NCBI GenBank assembly: GCA_944472135.2 | Contig: OX235263.1 | Span: 17,033,517 to 17,097,516 of the forward strand | Source: Trichobilharzia regenti | Lineage: Eukaryota; Platyhelminthes; Trematoda; Strigeidida; Schistosomatidae | DNA: 64,000 bases | Reading direction: 5' to 3' | Part shown: positions 43,897-54,879 of the stretch, in pieces | Position numbering within the stretch: the first letter of the stretch is position 1 | How the letters are laid out: every line of letters starts with the position of its first letter | Translations under genes and position numbers: made by a program | The notes under the pieces: model-generated | Databases searched by the model: none | The model's input: the letters and a program-made list of their open reading frames with translations, nothing else | Told to the model about the DNA's origin: nothing

Positions 43897-44300
43897 CAAC
43901 TCCACAAAGCCTACATTCATCTGAAAGAATCCTTGATGAAGAAGGTGATGAATTCTTCGATGCAACATCTGTACTTGATGCAAAACAAAATGATTCTCCA
44001 GTATCTTTAGTCGACAACTATCGTGATCGTGATCACCGTGATCGTCATCCTCATCCATCTCGTCATTCTCGTCAATTGCATTCACCAGGAACTTTTACAA
44101 ATACCTCGCATAGTTTATCAATGCCAAATAGTAGTGAAGTATTTCAAGCCTCTTCAGCTAGCTTGAACAGTCTAGTGAATGTTGTTGACGAGTCATCGAT
44201 ATCGGGTAGTGATTTCGATCTACCAAATGGTTTTATGAATAGACCTATTCGTGTGAATAGTGATCTTGATAGTGGTGGAGGAGGCAATGATTCTTTACAG
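43897..44300 (+). CDS. OSBP: Oxysterol-binding protein, FFAT-motif exon
   Basis: Acceptor ttttag (43891-43896). The first two bases complete the codon split at 14198, giving ...TPA-TPQS. The exon then has 134 full codons and ends in phase 0 at CAG|gtatgt. Residues at 43950-43970 read EFFDATS after an acidic lead-in (DEEGD): this is the FFAT motif that docks OSBP on ER VAP proteins, as in vertebrate OSBP (EFFDAPE). The last position is Ser instead of Glu. After it comes a low-complexity Arg/Asp/His stretch (DRDHRDRHPHPSRHSRQ) and a Ser/Asn-rich region (SSASLNSLVNVVDESS), likely disordered. The sterol-binding domain would follow in exons beyond 64000; I saw none of it here. Confidence 0.9.
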
Positions 44301-44382
44301 GTATGTAGTATATAACTATGGGTTTTGTTTTGTCATTTTTCTAGCCTTGGTTTATTCTTTTTTTTGAGTTTGCTGTATATAT

Positions 44383-44587
44383 CCTAACCATCTCAACTGA
44401 TTGAGTGACTCACCCTCCTTACCTAATACTCTGCGGCTTTTTTTAGTTTTACTCAGCATATTGTACCACACTTAACGAGGGAGACAGAACGCAGACATCT
44501 GTGGTCATAGGAAGCTAGTGTCCCCACACATCTTTCACTTTCAATTGGTATGTTTACAGTAGTAGAGAATGATGGAGCCAACCGGTG
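44383..44587 (-). mobile_element. RTE-A fragment, host of a nested RTE-A
   Basis: Minus-strand C-terminal/thumb coding (ctaaccatctcaactgattg, gacagaacgcagacatctg). It resumes at about 45123 after a second RTE-A insertion. Confidence 0.7.
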
Positions 44588-45110
44588 TCTGTCTGTCTGT
44601 ATGTCTATTTTCGACATAGAACTTTGCACCAATGTGCAGCAGTTCAAGGCGTCACACTCCACTACTTGTAGCACACAAAACAAGAGAAGAAGATAGAAGA
44701 AATGCATAATAGACACAGTAGACAGGGATATGAGACAAAAGGAATAGTATTAACGAAGAACAATATAGTTTCATTGGAAATTATAAGTCACAAGGAGTAG
44801 ATGCATCTGCACCAGCCATTGACAACGATCACGTTGAGCCATATCACCATTTGTCTCCAGCCTTCATTGGTTTTTACCGTCCCGATTACCCCAACCAGTC
44901 AGGAAGTCTACACCTCCCTACGTGACTGGCTGGGTTAAACTAACTGTTGTGGATTTCATTGACTGGTTAGGCCATGTTTTGGTTTGACCTCCGCTAGCTC
45001 TTTTCCAGTCTGACCCTATGTCAGCTAACATTACCTGTTGTCGAGGAAGGCTATAGATGTCTAGACATACGTAACACATGTCCTAACCATCTCAGTCGAT
45101 GTAATTTCAC
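44588..45110 (-). mobile_element. RTE-A, 5'-truncated, nested in RTE-A
   Basis: A 523-bp minus-strand RTE-A 3' end starting with (TCTG)n. The 12-bp duplication AGCCAACCGGTG occurs at 44576-44587 and 45111-45122. Confidence 0.85.
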
Positions 45111-45929
45111 AGCCAACCGGTGCATAGCACATGTGTCTTTCGAAGGATATTGGATGTCATGTCCACTCCGGAAAGGAAGCAAGTTGACTGATTGCACACG
45201 AGCCTTTTTTTGTAGCTGTGCATCCAGTCTTTTGGGGTTGGGTTGATGCAACTTCTCAAACAAGTGAATTGGTCAAACATGCTGCTGATTTGCTTTACAT
45301 ATTTGTGGGGATTTCACTGAGAGGAATTAGGATGGAAAAGAGTTGAAGATGAGTCAGAGTGAAACATACAACCATAATACATGAAATTTTTGACTTTTGG
45401 GTTTCAGCTACATAGGGAGATGTTGCCTATCTCGTTGGAATCCTCCAGACAGGCACTAAGAATAAATGACTCGGAGTATATTTTTTCTCTCACTAGCAAA
45501 GACGCATTCACTCTTAATGGTGAACTTATTATCATTACTTTCCTGGTACATTTTCGTTCATTGTAGTTCCTTCTCACTGTCTTCTCTTTTGGCCTTTATC
45601 TGTGCCCCTTGAAAACGAAGCCATTTTATTTATCATAGTTTCAATAATTCCATATCCTACATTTAGCATTGTAACGACAGAAGGCAAGAGTTAGGCAACA
45701 GATCGTTTATTTACAAAATCAACACATATTTATAGATTTTCATGTACATATTATAGATTATTGTTAGTAGAAAACACAGTCTTCTGATTGGTGGTTGTTT
45801 CTCACTGAAAGTTAATCTTTCATGTCTTTGTGGTTGTTTCTTGAATATCAGATCATCTATATGTTAACTGTATCCGCCTACGCATAGCCTTTGTCCTCTT
45901 TATCCTCACGACCAATATTGGGGACATAA

Positions 45930-46120
45930 GACATGTATTCAGTCTCTGTAATCTTTCATATTCCTTTCTACCATTACCCATTCTGTTTCACTCTTATACT
46001 TGTCAAACTCTATTGATTCTCTTCACTCATCTTCTTGTCTACCTTTGTGTGCTATTTGGAACGTGGCAACTCGAAATGGTGCACTTCGGTGCCAAGTTCT
46101 CTGTTGAATCCAGACAGACA
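45930..46120 (+). mobile_element. RTE-A 3'-end-only insertion (191 bp)
   Basis: Contains only the end of RTE-A, from the last coding bases to ccagacagaca, nearly identical to 60427-60617. Target-site duplication GGGGACATAA at 45920-45929 and 46121-46130. Confidence 0.9.
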
Positions 46121-46130
46121 GGGGACATAA

Positions 46131-46744
46131 ACATTGACGTAGATTACTCTCCACCAGTTGTGACTAACACCCAGCTCTCACCACAGTATGTGTGAATGAA
46201 GACCTCGAGAATTCTTTGCACTAGTTCATTTACCCTGATATAATGATATCAGCCTATTCGTATGTGTGTTTTCCATTCAATTGTTATACACTACATCAGT
46301 TACATAGGTCATCCATGCACACTGTAACCTAAGCAACTTACCTTGAAGTGACCTACTATTACATTTTAAGGTCAAATAGGTCAATATGTGAGTAGATCAT
46401 GAATTTAAAATTGATTAAATCAGTGGTTCAACTTTATCAAGGCTGTGGGGATCCATATTAACAAGCCTAATTAATGTGTCCAAAAGATGCTAATTCAGAC
46501 ACTGTCCTTACCTTGGCCATCAAGGTTTGAATTAGCCTCAATGCTTTTTGTAGAAATTTCCCTAATTTTAGTTGATATTCTATTTGCTATTATATTTTTA
46601 TTGATATTATAATTTAGGCATCTTTAGTGAACTGTGGTAATTCCGTTGATCTTACATTACAAATCGATATTATTTAAAGAACACTAATATTGTTATTGAC
46701 TACTAATCTAGAATATTTTATGTATATAAACATATGTATACATA
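46131..46744. other. Intronic stretch, no gene recognised
   Basis: AT-rich sequence with no exon, repeat family or RNA gene that I can support. Confidence 0.45.
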
Positions 46745-47893
46745 TAATTGTGGCCAGAAGAGGAATTTATCGAAAAGGATATTCTTTGCTCAATTATTTT
46801 GTGTTTTATAGATGTCTGAATGAATATTTATGCAGAAAATAAAAGACAGATTCAGCGAAGAAAATTTTCTTTATCGACGAAATCATCTTCAGAGGCTGTA
46901 CAGTCGTATGTATACTTACCACAAAAATATATAGTGGTCTATTATTGAGTAATAGGGGGTGACATAATTGACTGATATAAATACTCAAAAGTGGCTTTGG
47001 AAGTGAAAATTAAAAGTTGTAAATTACGTGGTACTCAACGGCACAAAGATAGAAATTTGATAAGGTTAAAACTGCTGTTGAGTGAGAATAAAGGTGATAG
47101 TTGAGTGTCAATTTAACAAGTGTGAAGAGGGTGTGAAATGTACAGTAGGAGCATATGAGAGTGATAATAGTGAATTGATTATTAAAGCAAAAGCAAACTA
47201 AAAGTAAAATTAAAAATAAAAAATAAAAGAAAAAATTAGAATTTTGTTTTTACAGGGAATGATTATTAAAGACGTTAAGACCAAGGTAGAATAAGAGACT
47301 GGACAAACTTTTTCTGTATACAGAGTTCAGGGTTATATTGGTGAATTACCAGCTCCTCCGCCATACACAAAAGCCAAAAGCTGACGCCCTTTTCACCATT
47401 TGGCTTCACTTTGTAAATGATCTTGAAAGATGACTCTTGTGGGTCTAGGTGGCCTGAGTTCACCAAATGCTCAAAAATTGAGCTAGTAATTCTCTTGCAT
47501 TGTCCCTTTGCTAACCATGTGGGATAATGTTCAGAGATGCGTTTGGAAAGTGTGCGGTCGGTTTGTGAGGCCAATATAACTAGCTCCACATGAGCAGGTG
47601 AATTTATAAACACACATTGAGGTGGTCAGTCGAAAGCGGCAGTTTATCCTTCACACACATCCGTTGATCATTTGTCGGCTGTAGAAATTGATACGTAGCT
47701 TAACCATAAAGAAGGCTTTCCCCAGTGATCTGCTATTGCTATATTCATCGAAAGTGTTGCTCTTGTTTATAGTGAGGTGTACTATATTTTCGAAAGGTGG
47801 GTGGGGGGTGAGGGGGTTCATAAGGTTGCATGCAATCAATCAAAATGTGCCTTTTTTGGTTTTAACACCCCTGTAAATTGCCACAGTCCCGTA

Positions 47894-47900
<7 letters not shown>
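46745..47900 (-). mobile_element. PLE fragment: linker, GIY-YIG and terminal repeats
   Basis: Minus strand: 47839-47651 encodes FMVKLRINFYSRQMING (linker); 47613-47275 gives a GIY-YIG remnant (ILASQTDRTLSKRISEHYP) and C-terminal tail (SSIFEHLVNSGHLDPQE, PELCIQKKFVQSLILPW). Two terminal-repeat-like pieces in opposite orientation lie at 46750-46795 and 46850-46905. A frameshift lies between linker and nuclease. Confidence 0.78.

Positions 47901-47940
<40 letters not shown>
47897..47940. repeat. (TA)n microsatellite
   Basis: Alternating TA run of about 44 bases. Similar runs occur at 18358-18400, 19030-19075, 25400-25447 and 34645-34668. Confidence 0.95.
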
Positions 47941-47941
<1 letters not shown>

Positions 47942-48061
47942 AAGACTGTTCACATCTCAGATTGCAAGTAAACATGAAATATGGTGTGGTATATGGAGGG
48001 GTTGTAGACACCTTTTGTAGCTGAAATCTGAGTAGCATGCAGTTGAAGTGTGGCAGGTTGA

Positions 48062-48505
48062 ACAAGTCATGTAACCATTTTTTTTCACGTGTTTTAATAT
48101 GTTAGTGAATGAAAGAGAATAGAGTGGACCCTGTAGTGATGAATATCAAGAGAATATAATTTATTGGATTCCAACTTTGTGCTTTGATTAATTAGTTAAG
48201 CATAAGTTTTGGGTTCATGTGTGTGTGTGTGCTCACCTTGGAATTTATATTGCCTCGTGATTCAAGGCGTATGTCAAAGTGTAATATTATTATTCCTAGA
48301 CTCTGAAAGTTGGTTGACGTAAGCTAATTTGTAAATTCTCGTGTCAATCATGAATATCAGAATCCATCAATTTGGAATGTTATTTTTTGATAGGACATAT
48401 AGTCATCCTTACTATAACTAATAGTAGTAGGCTTTGTGCATAAATTGCTTATTTTGATTGAACTAGTGTCATACACTTAGTCTTTCGTTTGGTGCAGACT
48501 GAATT
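48062..48505. other. Intronic stretch, no gene recognised
   Basis: AT-rich sequence with a short (GT)n run near 48220. Nothing else recognised. Confidence 0.45.
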
Positions 48506-48509
48506 CTAT

Positions 48510-48866
48510 CATGAGCTGATATCGGTTAGAGAACCATCGGAAAACCAATTGGGAGTATTGGACAGCTGTTTAGTCACACCAGTACGCCCCCACTGACAGG
48601 GCTAGAACGCAGGACCTTCAGGTTACGAGGCCACCAAGCTCGTAGGTCATTAAGCTACTGGGATCCGACCCATTGGCCAGCCCACGAATTCCAACTTCTG
48701 CCAATTCATGACATGGCGTGACCACTTCGCAATATCTTCTTCGATGAGTCACTGTCCCACCTTAAACCTGTTGCATCCTACTGGTCACGGCTTCCCACTA
48801 GAATCCCAGGTTAACTGCCTGAATGAATAGGGCCAGTCGCTAGTAAGCATCAGATTAATTTTGAAG
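48510..48866 (-). repeat. B-repeat copy, near full unit
   Basis: Minus strand: unit end, hammerhead region damaged (gtttagtcacaccagtacg, stem II lost), box B (agggctagaacgc), tRNA-like box A, left body and unit start (gtaagcatcagattaatttt). Confidence 0.75.
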
Positions 48867-49020
48867 TACTGGTATACGAACTCGCCTTGAGAACCATTGG
48901 GAAATCAGCTAGGAAAATTGGACAACTGTTTCGTCCTAGTGTTTGGGACTCTTTATCAGTATGCACCCACTGAAAGGGTTCGAACCCAAGACCTTCCGGT
49001 TAAGAGAATTCCAAGTCTAC
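48867..49020 (-). repeat. B-repeat, second partial unit
   Basis: Immediately follows the previous unit in the same orientation. Hammerhead reads CTGATAAAGAG with GTCC...GGAC and GAAAC, an inserted variant. Confidence 0.7.
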
Positions 49021-49069
49021 ATCCAATCAAACGAAATCCCTACAAAACCAGTGCTTGAATTCTATCAGT

Positions 49070-49440
49070 CAAGTTTGTATTAATATGGCACCAGGCTAGG
49101 TGGGTCACAATCATGATGCCTTCCTAATAGTTGTTCGGCGATTTTAGACAATCAACAGGGAGCCATCACTGGTCACTTAGGTTTCGCGCTTTTTCACACT
49201 CGTCATTTTAAGGCATATCTACACTTTTAGAGGAACTCATGTTCTTTCTGAAATTTGAACCCTCGTCACCCAGTTGTGTGCTTTCAGAAACGTTACCACT
49301 GAGCTCTTCGGGCTGACTATTGTAGGACCTGCTGTAAGGTTGTATTAGATACGGTGACTGGACACTACGTAGTAATTATTGCCATGTGTCTAGTATTCTA
49401 GTTGGTGCAGATTGAATTGTATCAGTGAAGTTTGCAATAT
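49070..49440 (-). repeat. tRNA-derived repeat family F
   Basis: Best copy: minus-strand head reads GAGCTCAGTGGTAACG (box A, about 49287-49302) and GAGGGTTCAAATTTC (box B, about 49250). Body shared with 14861 and 37330 (gtgcagattgaattgtatc). Confidence 0.68.
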
Positions 49441-49859
49441 GGCCACTTAGTGTCTAATTAAAGTAGCTAGTATACTCCTACAGAAGGACAATCAAGATCA
49501 AGTGGTAGTGTCTCTAACCACAGCACTGAGTTACGCGAATTCAAACCTCAGAAGTGACATGTATTGCTTGAAGATTGCTGATGTGCATTAGTGACGAGTA
49601 TGGACAAACACGAAATCTCGGTCTAAACTCGCCTCCCCCCTTCCAAATAGCCTTCAACCACCTAATAACGTAGACTACCTATGCATAATAAAAGTATGAG
49701 TAACTCTGCTTGATAAATGCCTCTTCTTCTTTTAAAGTTTCTATTAGTTGTCTATAAGTTAATTATTTCTTAGTACTGTGCGTCACGATTTTTGTCGAAT
49801 TTGGGATTCATATACTTTTTCGGCCTCTGTTACTGATCGTATTTTGGTTGTTTATCATT

Positions 49860-50425
49860 AAAGAAGGCTTATTTTCCCTAGCTAACCGTCATCTTTCTCC
49901 AGTTTCGTTTCACTAACCTTTTCTTATAGAATCAGCGAAGACACCTGTTTGAGAAAAAGTCTACAATGGCCTGTTAGATATGCTTCTGGTGACGCGAGCA
50001 CAAAATTTCTGATGCACTGACTAGCTTAACACTCGTGCTAAAAACCAGAATTTCGTTTCCTGTACTGGGTGCAATAGTTTTCCAGAACTGATTTCATCAG
50101 AGTGATGAATGTGATGTGTCTGTCTTGTCTTTCCTATCCACTCTGGTTTGGGAGATCCTCTTCTTGAATACTATCGCCTGTAGTTGAAACGATGGTGTCT
50201 AGCCTAGCCTAGTCAAATAAGTGAAAGAAGTAACCTCTTTCAAATTTCTTCTGTTCCTCAAAAAATATGCTAAAGAAGGCGGAGATTGATCGGCCATACA
50301 CTGAAGACACTATTGAGTGATGACATTACACGAGCGAGCGAACATCGCTCGAGTGGAACTCAGATCTCAGGCGACCTAGAGGAGATCTTGCGAAATGGGA
50401 GATGGGAGCGTAAGAACAACTGGGA
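49860..50425. mobile_element. LINE-B fragments in two orientations
   Basis: 49860-50262 is minus-strand LINE-B C-terminal coding (ctgatgcactgactagcttaac, gaagtaacctctttcaaat). 50265-50425 is plus-strand LINE-B (gatcggccatacactgaag, cgctcgagtggaactcag). The two meet at about 50263. Confidence 0.6.
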
Positions 50426-50496
50426 AGCTAGCTTGTTGTTTTGTCAATAAATAAATAAAAGGGTTGAAAAAAGACTGATGACTATATATATATATT

Positions 50497-51310
50497 ATGG
50501 TATGTACTTTGCGCCGTCTAAGTGCAAAGTACTTTTACAAGATTGGCAGGAGCCTGTACCTGCACTCACTCTTGATTGCAGGTAAACCTCTTGAAGTTGT
50601 TGATAAGTTTGTCTATCTGGGTAGTTGTGTGAGTGCTGGCGGAGGAGTGACGGGTGAGACTTCCAACGGTGTATAATGAAGGCTAATGTGGCATAGATGA
50701 ACTTGAGCCACCTATGGCGCCGTCGCGACGTTAGCCTGGCTGTCAAAGGTCAGGTATACTATGCTTCGGTGTGGGCGGGCTGTCTTGCTCTACGCCAGAT
50801 CTGTGAGACCTGGCCTCTCCGAGTAGGCTGAGGGGGTACGGCGACTCTGCGTGTTGGATCATCGCTTTCTCCACAGGATTGCTTGTGTTCGATGGAATCA
50901 TCGCGTGAGTGATTCTGAGGTTCGGCGGCGTGTGTTTGAACGCAGTGAAGATCGCCATTGATTGAGTGTCGTCATCTGGAAATACCAGCTTGGGTGGTTT
51001 GTATATGTGCTGCGAATGTAATCCCAGAGGCTTCTGTACAGGTCTCTGTTCTCTAGCCAGCCGTGGGACGGGATGGAAAAGGCGGAGGGGTAGGTGGTCA
51101 GTCCATGACGTGGCGTCGTGGGATGAAGGATGTTTGTGGTAGATTAGCATCGGTTGGTGCGCTACGACTCCCTGGTTGGGGTCGGCGAGATAGCTCGAAT
51201 CGATGGCTCGAAACTTTATCGGATATGGCCAAGAATCGTAATCAATGGCGAACGTGTTGCAATTTGGTGCCGTATTTTACGAAGCTGTTTTCCGCGTTTA
51301 AATAAAAAAA
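50497..51310 (+). mobile_element. LINE-C copy 3, 3' part
   Basis: Thumb and C-terminal coding (gcgccgtctaagtgcaaag, GGGVGGQSMTWRRGMKDVCG, SNRWLETLSDMAKNRNQW in 51063-51280) and the LINE-C 3' end (ggtgccgtattttacg, gcgtttaaataaa). A (TA)n run lies just upstream. Confidence 0.75.
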
Positions 51311-51334
51311 ATACAACGAGAATATCTATTCGGG

Positions 51335-51565
51335 GATGCATATTGAACCAGCGCGTTCCCTGTTGGGCAATGTTAGCTGATATAGGATTAGACTGGAAAA
51401 TAGCTAATGGTAGTCAAACTGACACATAGCAATGTCAGTCAATGAAATCCCCTTAACAGTTAGTTTGAGCCAGTCATGCAAAGAGAGGTGTAGACTTCCA
51501 TGGTTGGTTTAAGTCCTCGGGATTCTTGGCCCCAATGGCTGGAAACTATTGATGATATATGGGGC
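51335..51565 (+). mobile_element. RTE-A fragment
   Basis: C-terminal coding piece (gcaatgttagctgatatagg, tcagtcaatgaaatcc, agaggtgtagacttcc) without 3' end. Confidence 0.6.
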
Positions 51566-52290
51566 TAGCTATGCAGATCTACCGTTGTAGCCTCCTACCT
51601 ATATTCCACTCGAAACCTATGGGAATAATTTAAAAGTATGAAAGAGTATGCATTCAGTACTTATGTTAATTTTTGATAACATTTATTGCTTATTATTTTT
51701 GTTATTTCATCGTGTATTTTTTCTTCTTTATCATCTGCATAATTCACTTATCTGACTGTGTGTGTGTTTCTTCTCTTGTGTTTTGACATGACATACATAC
51801 ATACATACATACATACACAGACACACACACGCAGACAAACGTACACAAACACGTACATTTTTGAAATAAGTAATGAAATAATAATAGTTAATATCATTAC
51901 TACTATTATTATCACTGTTACTGTGAATTGGCATAGTTCCTAAAAAATTGATGTTTGTTTTCTACTCCGGGGCAATAATATATTAGCATATACATAAAAA
52001 TTAGGTATCTACATAATATAATGAAAATTAAAGTTTTGGTTTCACTACATTTTTGGCGTCAGTTATTCATTAGCTTTTTGTATGTGTGTGTGTGCATGTT
52101 TGTGTATAGGTGTGTGTTTGTGTGTGTAACATGTGTAACATACATTTCAAATGTAAAAAATACTCTACTGGTAGAATAAGACCTCAAAGAAGTGTTATTG
52201 CATAAGCATAATATGTTATATTTATATACTGTTGCTTATATGGTAATTAAAAAAAAAAATAATATCAATACCAGAAAATGTGAAACAATT
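51566..52290. other. Intronic stretch, no gene recognised
   Basis: Microsatellite-rich: (ACAT)n and CA runs at 51791-51832, GT runs at 52082-52128. No exon or family identified. Confidence 0.5.
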
Positions 52291-52430
52291 AGTTCCCCTT
52301 TATGAATTTGGATAAAGCAGTAAGGAGACGTAATTTGTCTGAAGCCATTAGTGGTGAGAACAGAGGACATACCTCATCCATTGTGACAGAAACAAGACAT
52401 AAAATTGATGTTTACACTTCATTTTAAACC
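52291..52430 (+). mobile_element. Small PLE remnant
   Basis: gttccctttatgaatttgg-type terminal wording shared with 53965, then residues GHTSSIVTETRHKID, resembling the PLE C-terminal SSIxxHxxxTGHKxD pattern. Confidence 0.4.
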
Positions 52431-52464
52431 TATGTATAAAATGTGTATCCTTATTATTATCCTT

Positions 52465-53700
52465 CTTCCCTTGGCTTCCTAGTGGAACATAGGGCTTCAA
52501 CTGCATGTCTCCACTTGACACTTCTGTCGTCTGTTGTCTTTTTCACCTGAATCCATGTTAGTCCATACTCTTTCAACCCCTCCTCCTATTCACACCATTT
52601 CCTCCATGTCACCCTTGCACTGACGTCCCACCCGCCGCTTCCCTTACGAGTTCCACCCGAGTGATGGCCTGACGCGCGCGATGTCACTCAGCGGCCTCCT
52701 CAGCGAGTGTCCAATCCATCTCCACTTTCTCCTGCATATTTGTTTGTTGGCGATTGGTTCTTGTTTTGTTTGTGAGTGCCCATAGTTTCTTGTTGGTGAT
52801 TCTTTCCCGCCCGGCTATCTCATCTTCAGTATAGATCCAGCGAAGACAGTTGTTGATAAAGGTCTAGTCTGTAATAGCCTGTTGGAAATATTCGTTGTGA
52901 GCCATCCGCCAAGTTTCTCATCCGTTCCGTATAGAAGAACTGACTGACTTGACGTTTGTATTGAAAATCCGACTGGATTTTTTTTGTCGATGCTGAGTGA
53001 CAAATATTTCCAGATTGGTTTCAGGTTAATGAATGTGTGTGTTTCTCGTCTTCCCGATTCTCGCTCGATTTGACATCCTCATCCGTTCCGACTGCCTGTA
53101 GTTGAGACAATGCTCCCTAGATAAGTGAGTGAATGAATGAAGTAATCTCTTTCAAATCCCTCCGGTTGATGGTGATTGGCGCTGGATTTTGGTGCTGTTG
53201 TTTGATTAATTGGTTGGTTATTTTCTTAACCTCCGTCTTATCTATGTTTACCTAGAGTCCTGTCTTCGCCGCCTGCTTCTTCGACCAGTTTGTCGGTCGG
53301 TTTTCACTTGTAAGTCTTCGAACAAACATAGGTCATCCACACGCGAAATCCAGGTGTTTTTGGGTTGTTCACGTCGGTCCAGGATATTCCTGTCTTCTCG
53401 TTTCCCACTGTCTGAAGCATAATCCAGTCCACCAAGATTAGGAATATCATTGGTGATAATAAGCACTCTTCTCTGACTCCTGTGTTTACTCCAAACGCCT
53501 CGCTGAGTTTTCCGTTGTGGATCACTTGACATGAGCCGCCGTTGTCGTACAGCTGTTGAATAAGGTTGGTGAATATTTGGGCGATGCACGCCGTGGTACT
53601 TGAGTAGTTTCCAAATTACTTCGCGGTCAACGCTGTCGAAGGCCTTCTCAAAGTCTATAAAGTTGAGGTAGAGGTTCGATTGCTATTCCATGCGTTATTC
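52465..53700 (-). mobile_element. LINE-B, longest copy, pseudogene
   Basis: Minus strand from the 3' tail (cttcctagtggaacatagg) at the left to RT core at the right. Residues include the RT A-motif region (IDFEKAFDSVDREVIWKLL, about 53670-53610), GVNTGVREECLLSPMIF (about 53495-53445) and WIMLQTVG. The YxDD box region is in the adjacent degraded frame. LINE-B is clearly different from RTE-A; I cannot assign its clade. Confidence 0.78.
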
Positions 53701-53954
53701 GATGATGATACTTAGAGTTGCAATTTGGTCTTTAAGTTTGTGGAAACCCTGACAATTTGATGAAGTTTGAACCGCCTTTGTGTGCGTTCAAAGCAACAAT
53801 TCATCATCACCTTAAACCTTTCGTACTTGGTTAACTTTGTTTTGATACCAATCAGGGCAGATGTGCTATTGCCTCCATTCTTTGGTGTAGTGATCTCCAT
53901 TGTTATTTTGAACTTACATATGTTTTTTTAACTTAACCTCGTCACTCTTTAATA

Positions 53955-54660
53955 ATTCAAACCAATTAGTTCCCTTTATGAATTTCGACAATACAATGAG
54001 ACGTAGTTTATCTGGAACGTGTAATGTATTGGCGCAACACATTTCCGACATTCTGATCACTCACATATTTGTCATACACAGTTTTTATGGAAGGCAAGAA
54101 GGCATGAATAATTACAATACACGTCAGATTGTGTACAGGTCAAGGTCACAAATAATGGGTAGGGAGACGCAAAGGTGTGGGTAAGAATGATAAAAGGAGA
54201 AAAGACAAGGCAAAGAAGGGATTTGAAAATATTATGAAGTAAATTGGCCCATGGTTCTAACTTGGATTACCAAGGCAGGTTTAAGGCGATAACAAATAAC
54301 TTTTGGACAGATAAGACAGGTTTAAGTCTCTTTGTGGCTAAGGCTTCAATGAATTTAAGTATGTGGTCCAACCTTGTTTGATATATTGGCTTAAGGGCAT
54401 TGTTGAAATCAACCTTATGACCCGTCTCTATAATGTGTTTCGCTATAGATGATGTTGGACATCTATTTCCGGGGTCAATTGTGTCTTCGATTTCATTTCT
54501 TTTATTAATTTCATGTACACATATATTCCAATAACACAAGTGCGTGTATCATCAGATTGTTCGGAATATGTTGCGCAAATACATTACACTATTCAAACAA
54601 ATTACGTCTTCTTATCGCTTTGTCTAAAATAGCAGAAAAGTTTGAACATATTCTGGCGGT
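53955..54660 (-). mobile_element. PLE C-terminal fragment
   Basis: Minus-strand frame 54539-54267: DPGNRCPTSSIAKHIIETGH, KVDFNNALKPIYQ, PVLSVQKLFVIALNLPW, the conserved PLE ending. Sequences of the type acgtagtttatctgg / attacgtcttcttatcg at 53998 and 54601 suggest inverted terminal repeats. Confidence 0.72.
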
Positions 54661-54879
54661 CACTTACAGTTTGAGGAGTAGAAAGGTGTTGTTTTGTCAG
54701 TATGAACAAAAGGCTTGAGAAAAGGCTGATGATTGTATATATGAGTGTTTCTTTCTTTTGTCAGTCAGTATTTAAGCAATTGTCCTTTCCCTAGTGATTG
54801 ACATCCGCGTTAAAATGAGAATATCTAATTGGTAGGGGAGCATATTTAGCCAGCGCGTTCCTTTTCGCGCAGGGAAGTC

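Noticed and set aside
43813..44085. Minus-strand acidic frame opposite the FFAT exon
   Set aside because: Shadow of the OSBP exon, which has splice sites and family motifs on the plus strand.
45660..45925. Possible LTR or gene fragment between RTE-A copies
   Set aside because: No paired LTR, primer-binding site or coding motif could be shown.
47777..48065. Open frames with poly-Tyr/Ile stretches
   Set aside because: They are translations of the (TA)n microsatellite.
48508..49020. A regularly spaced satellite array
   Set aside because: Only about 1.4 B-repeat units are present; it is a partial dimer, not an array.
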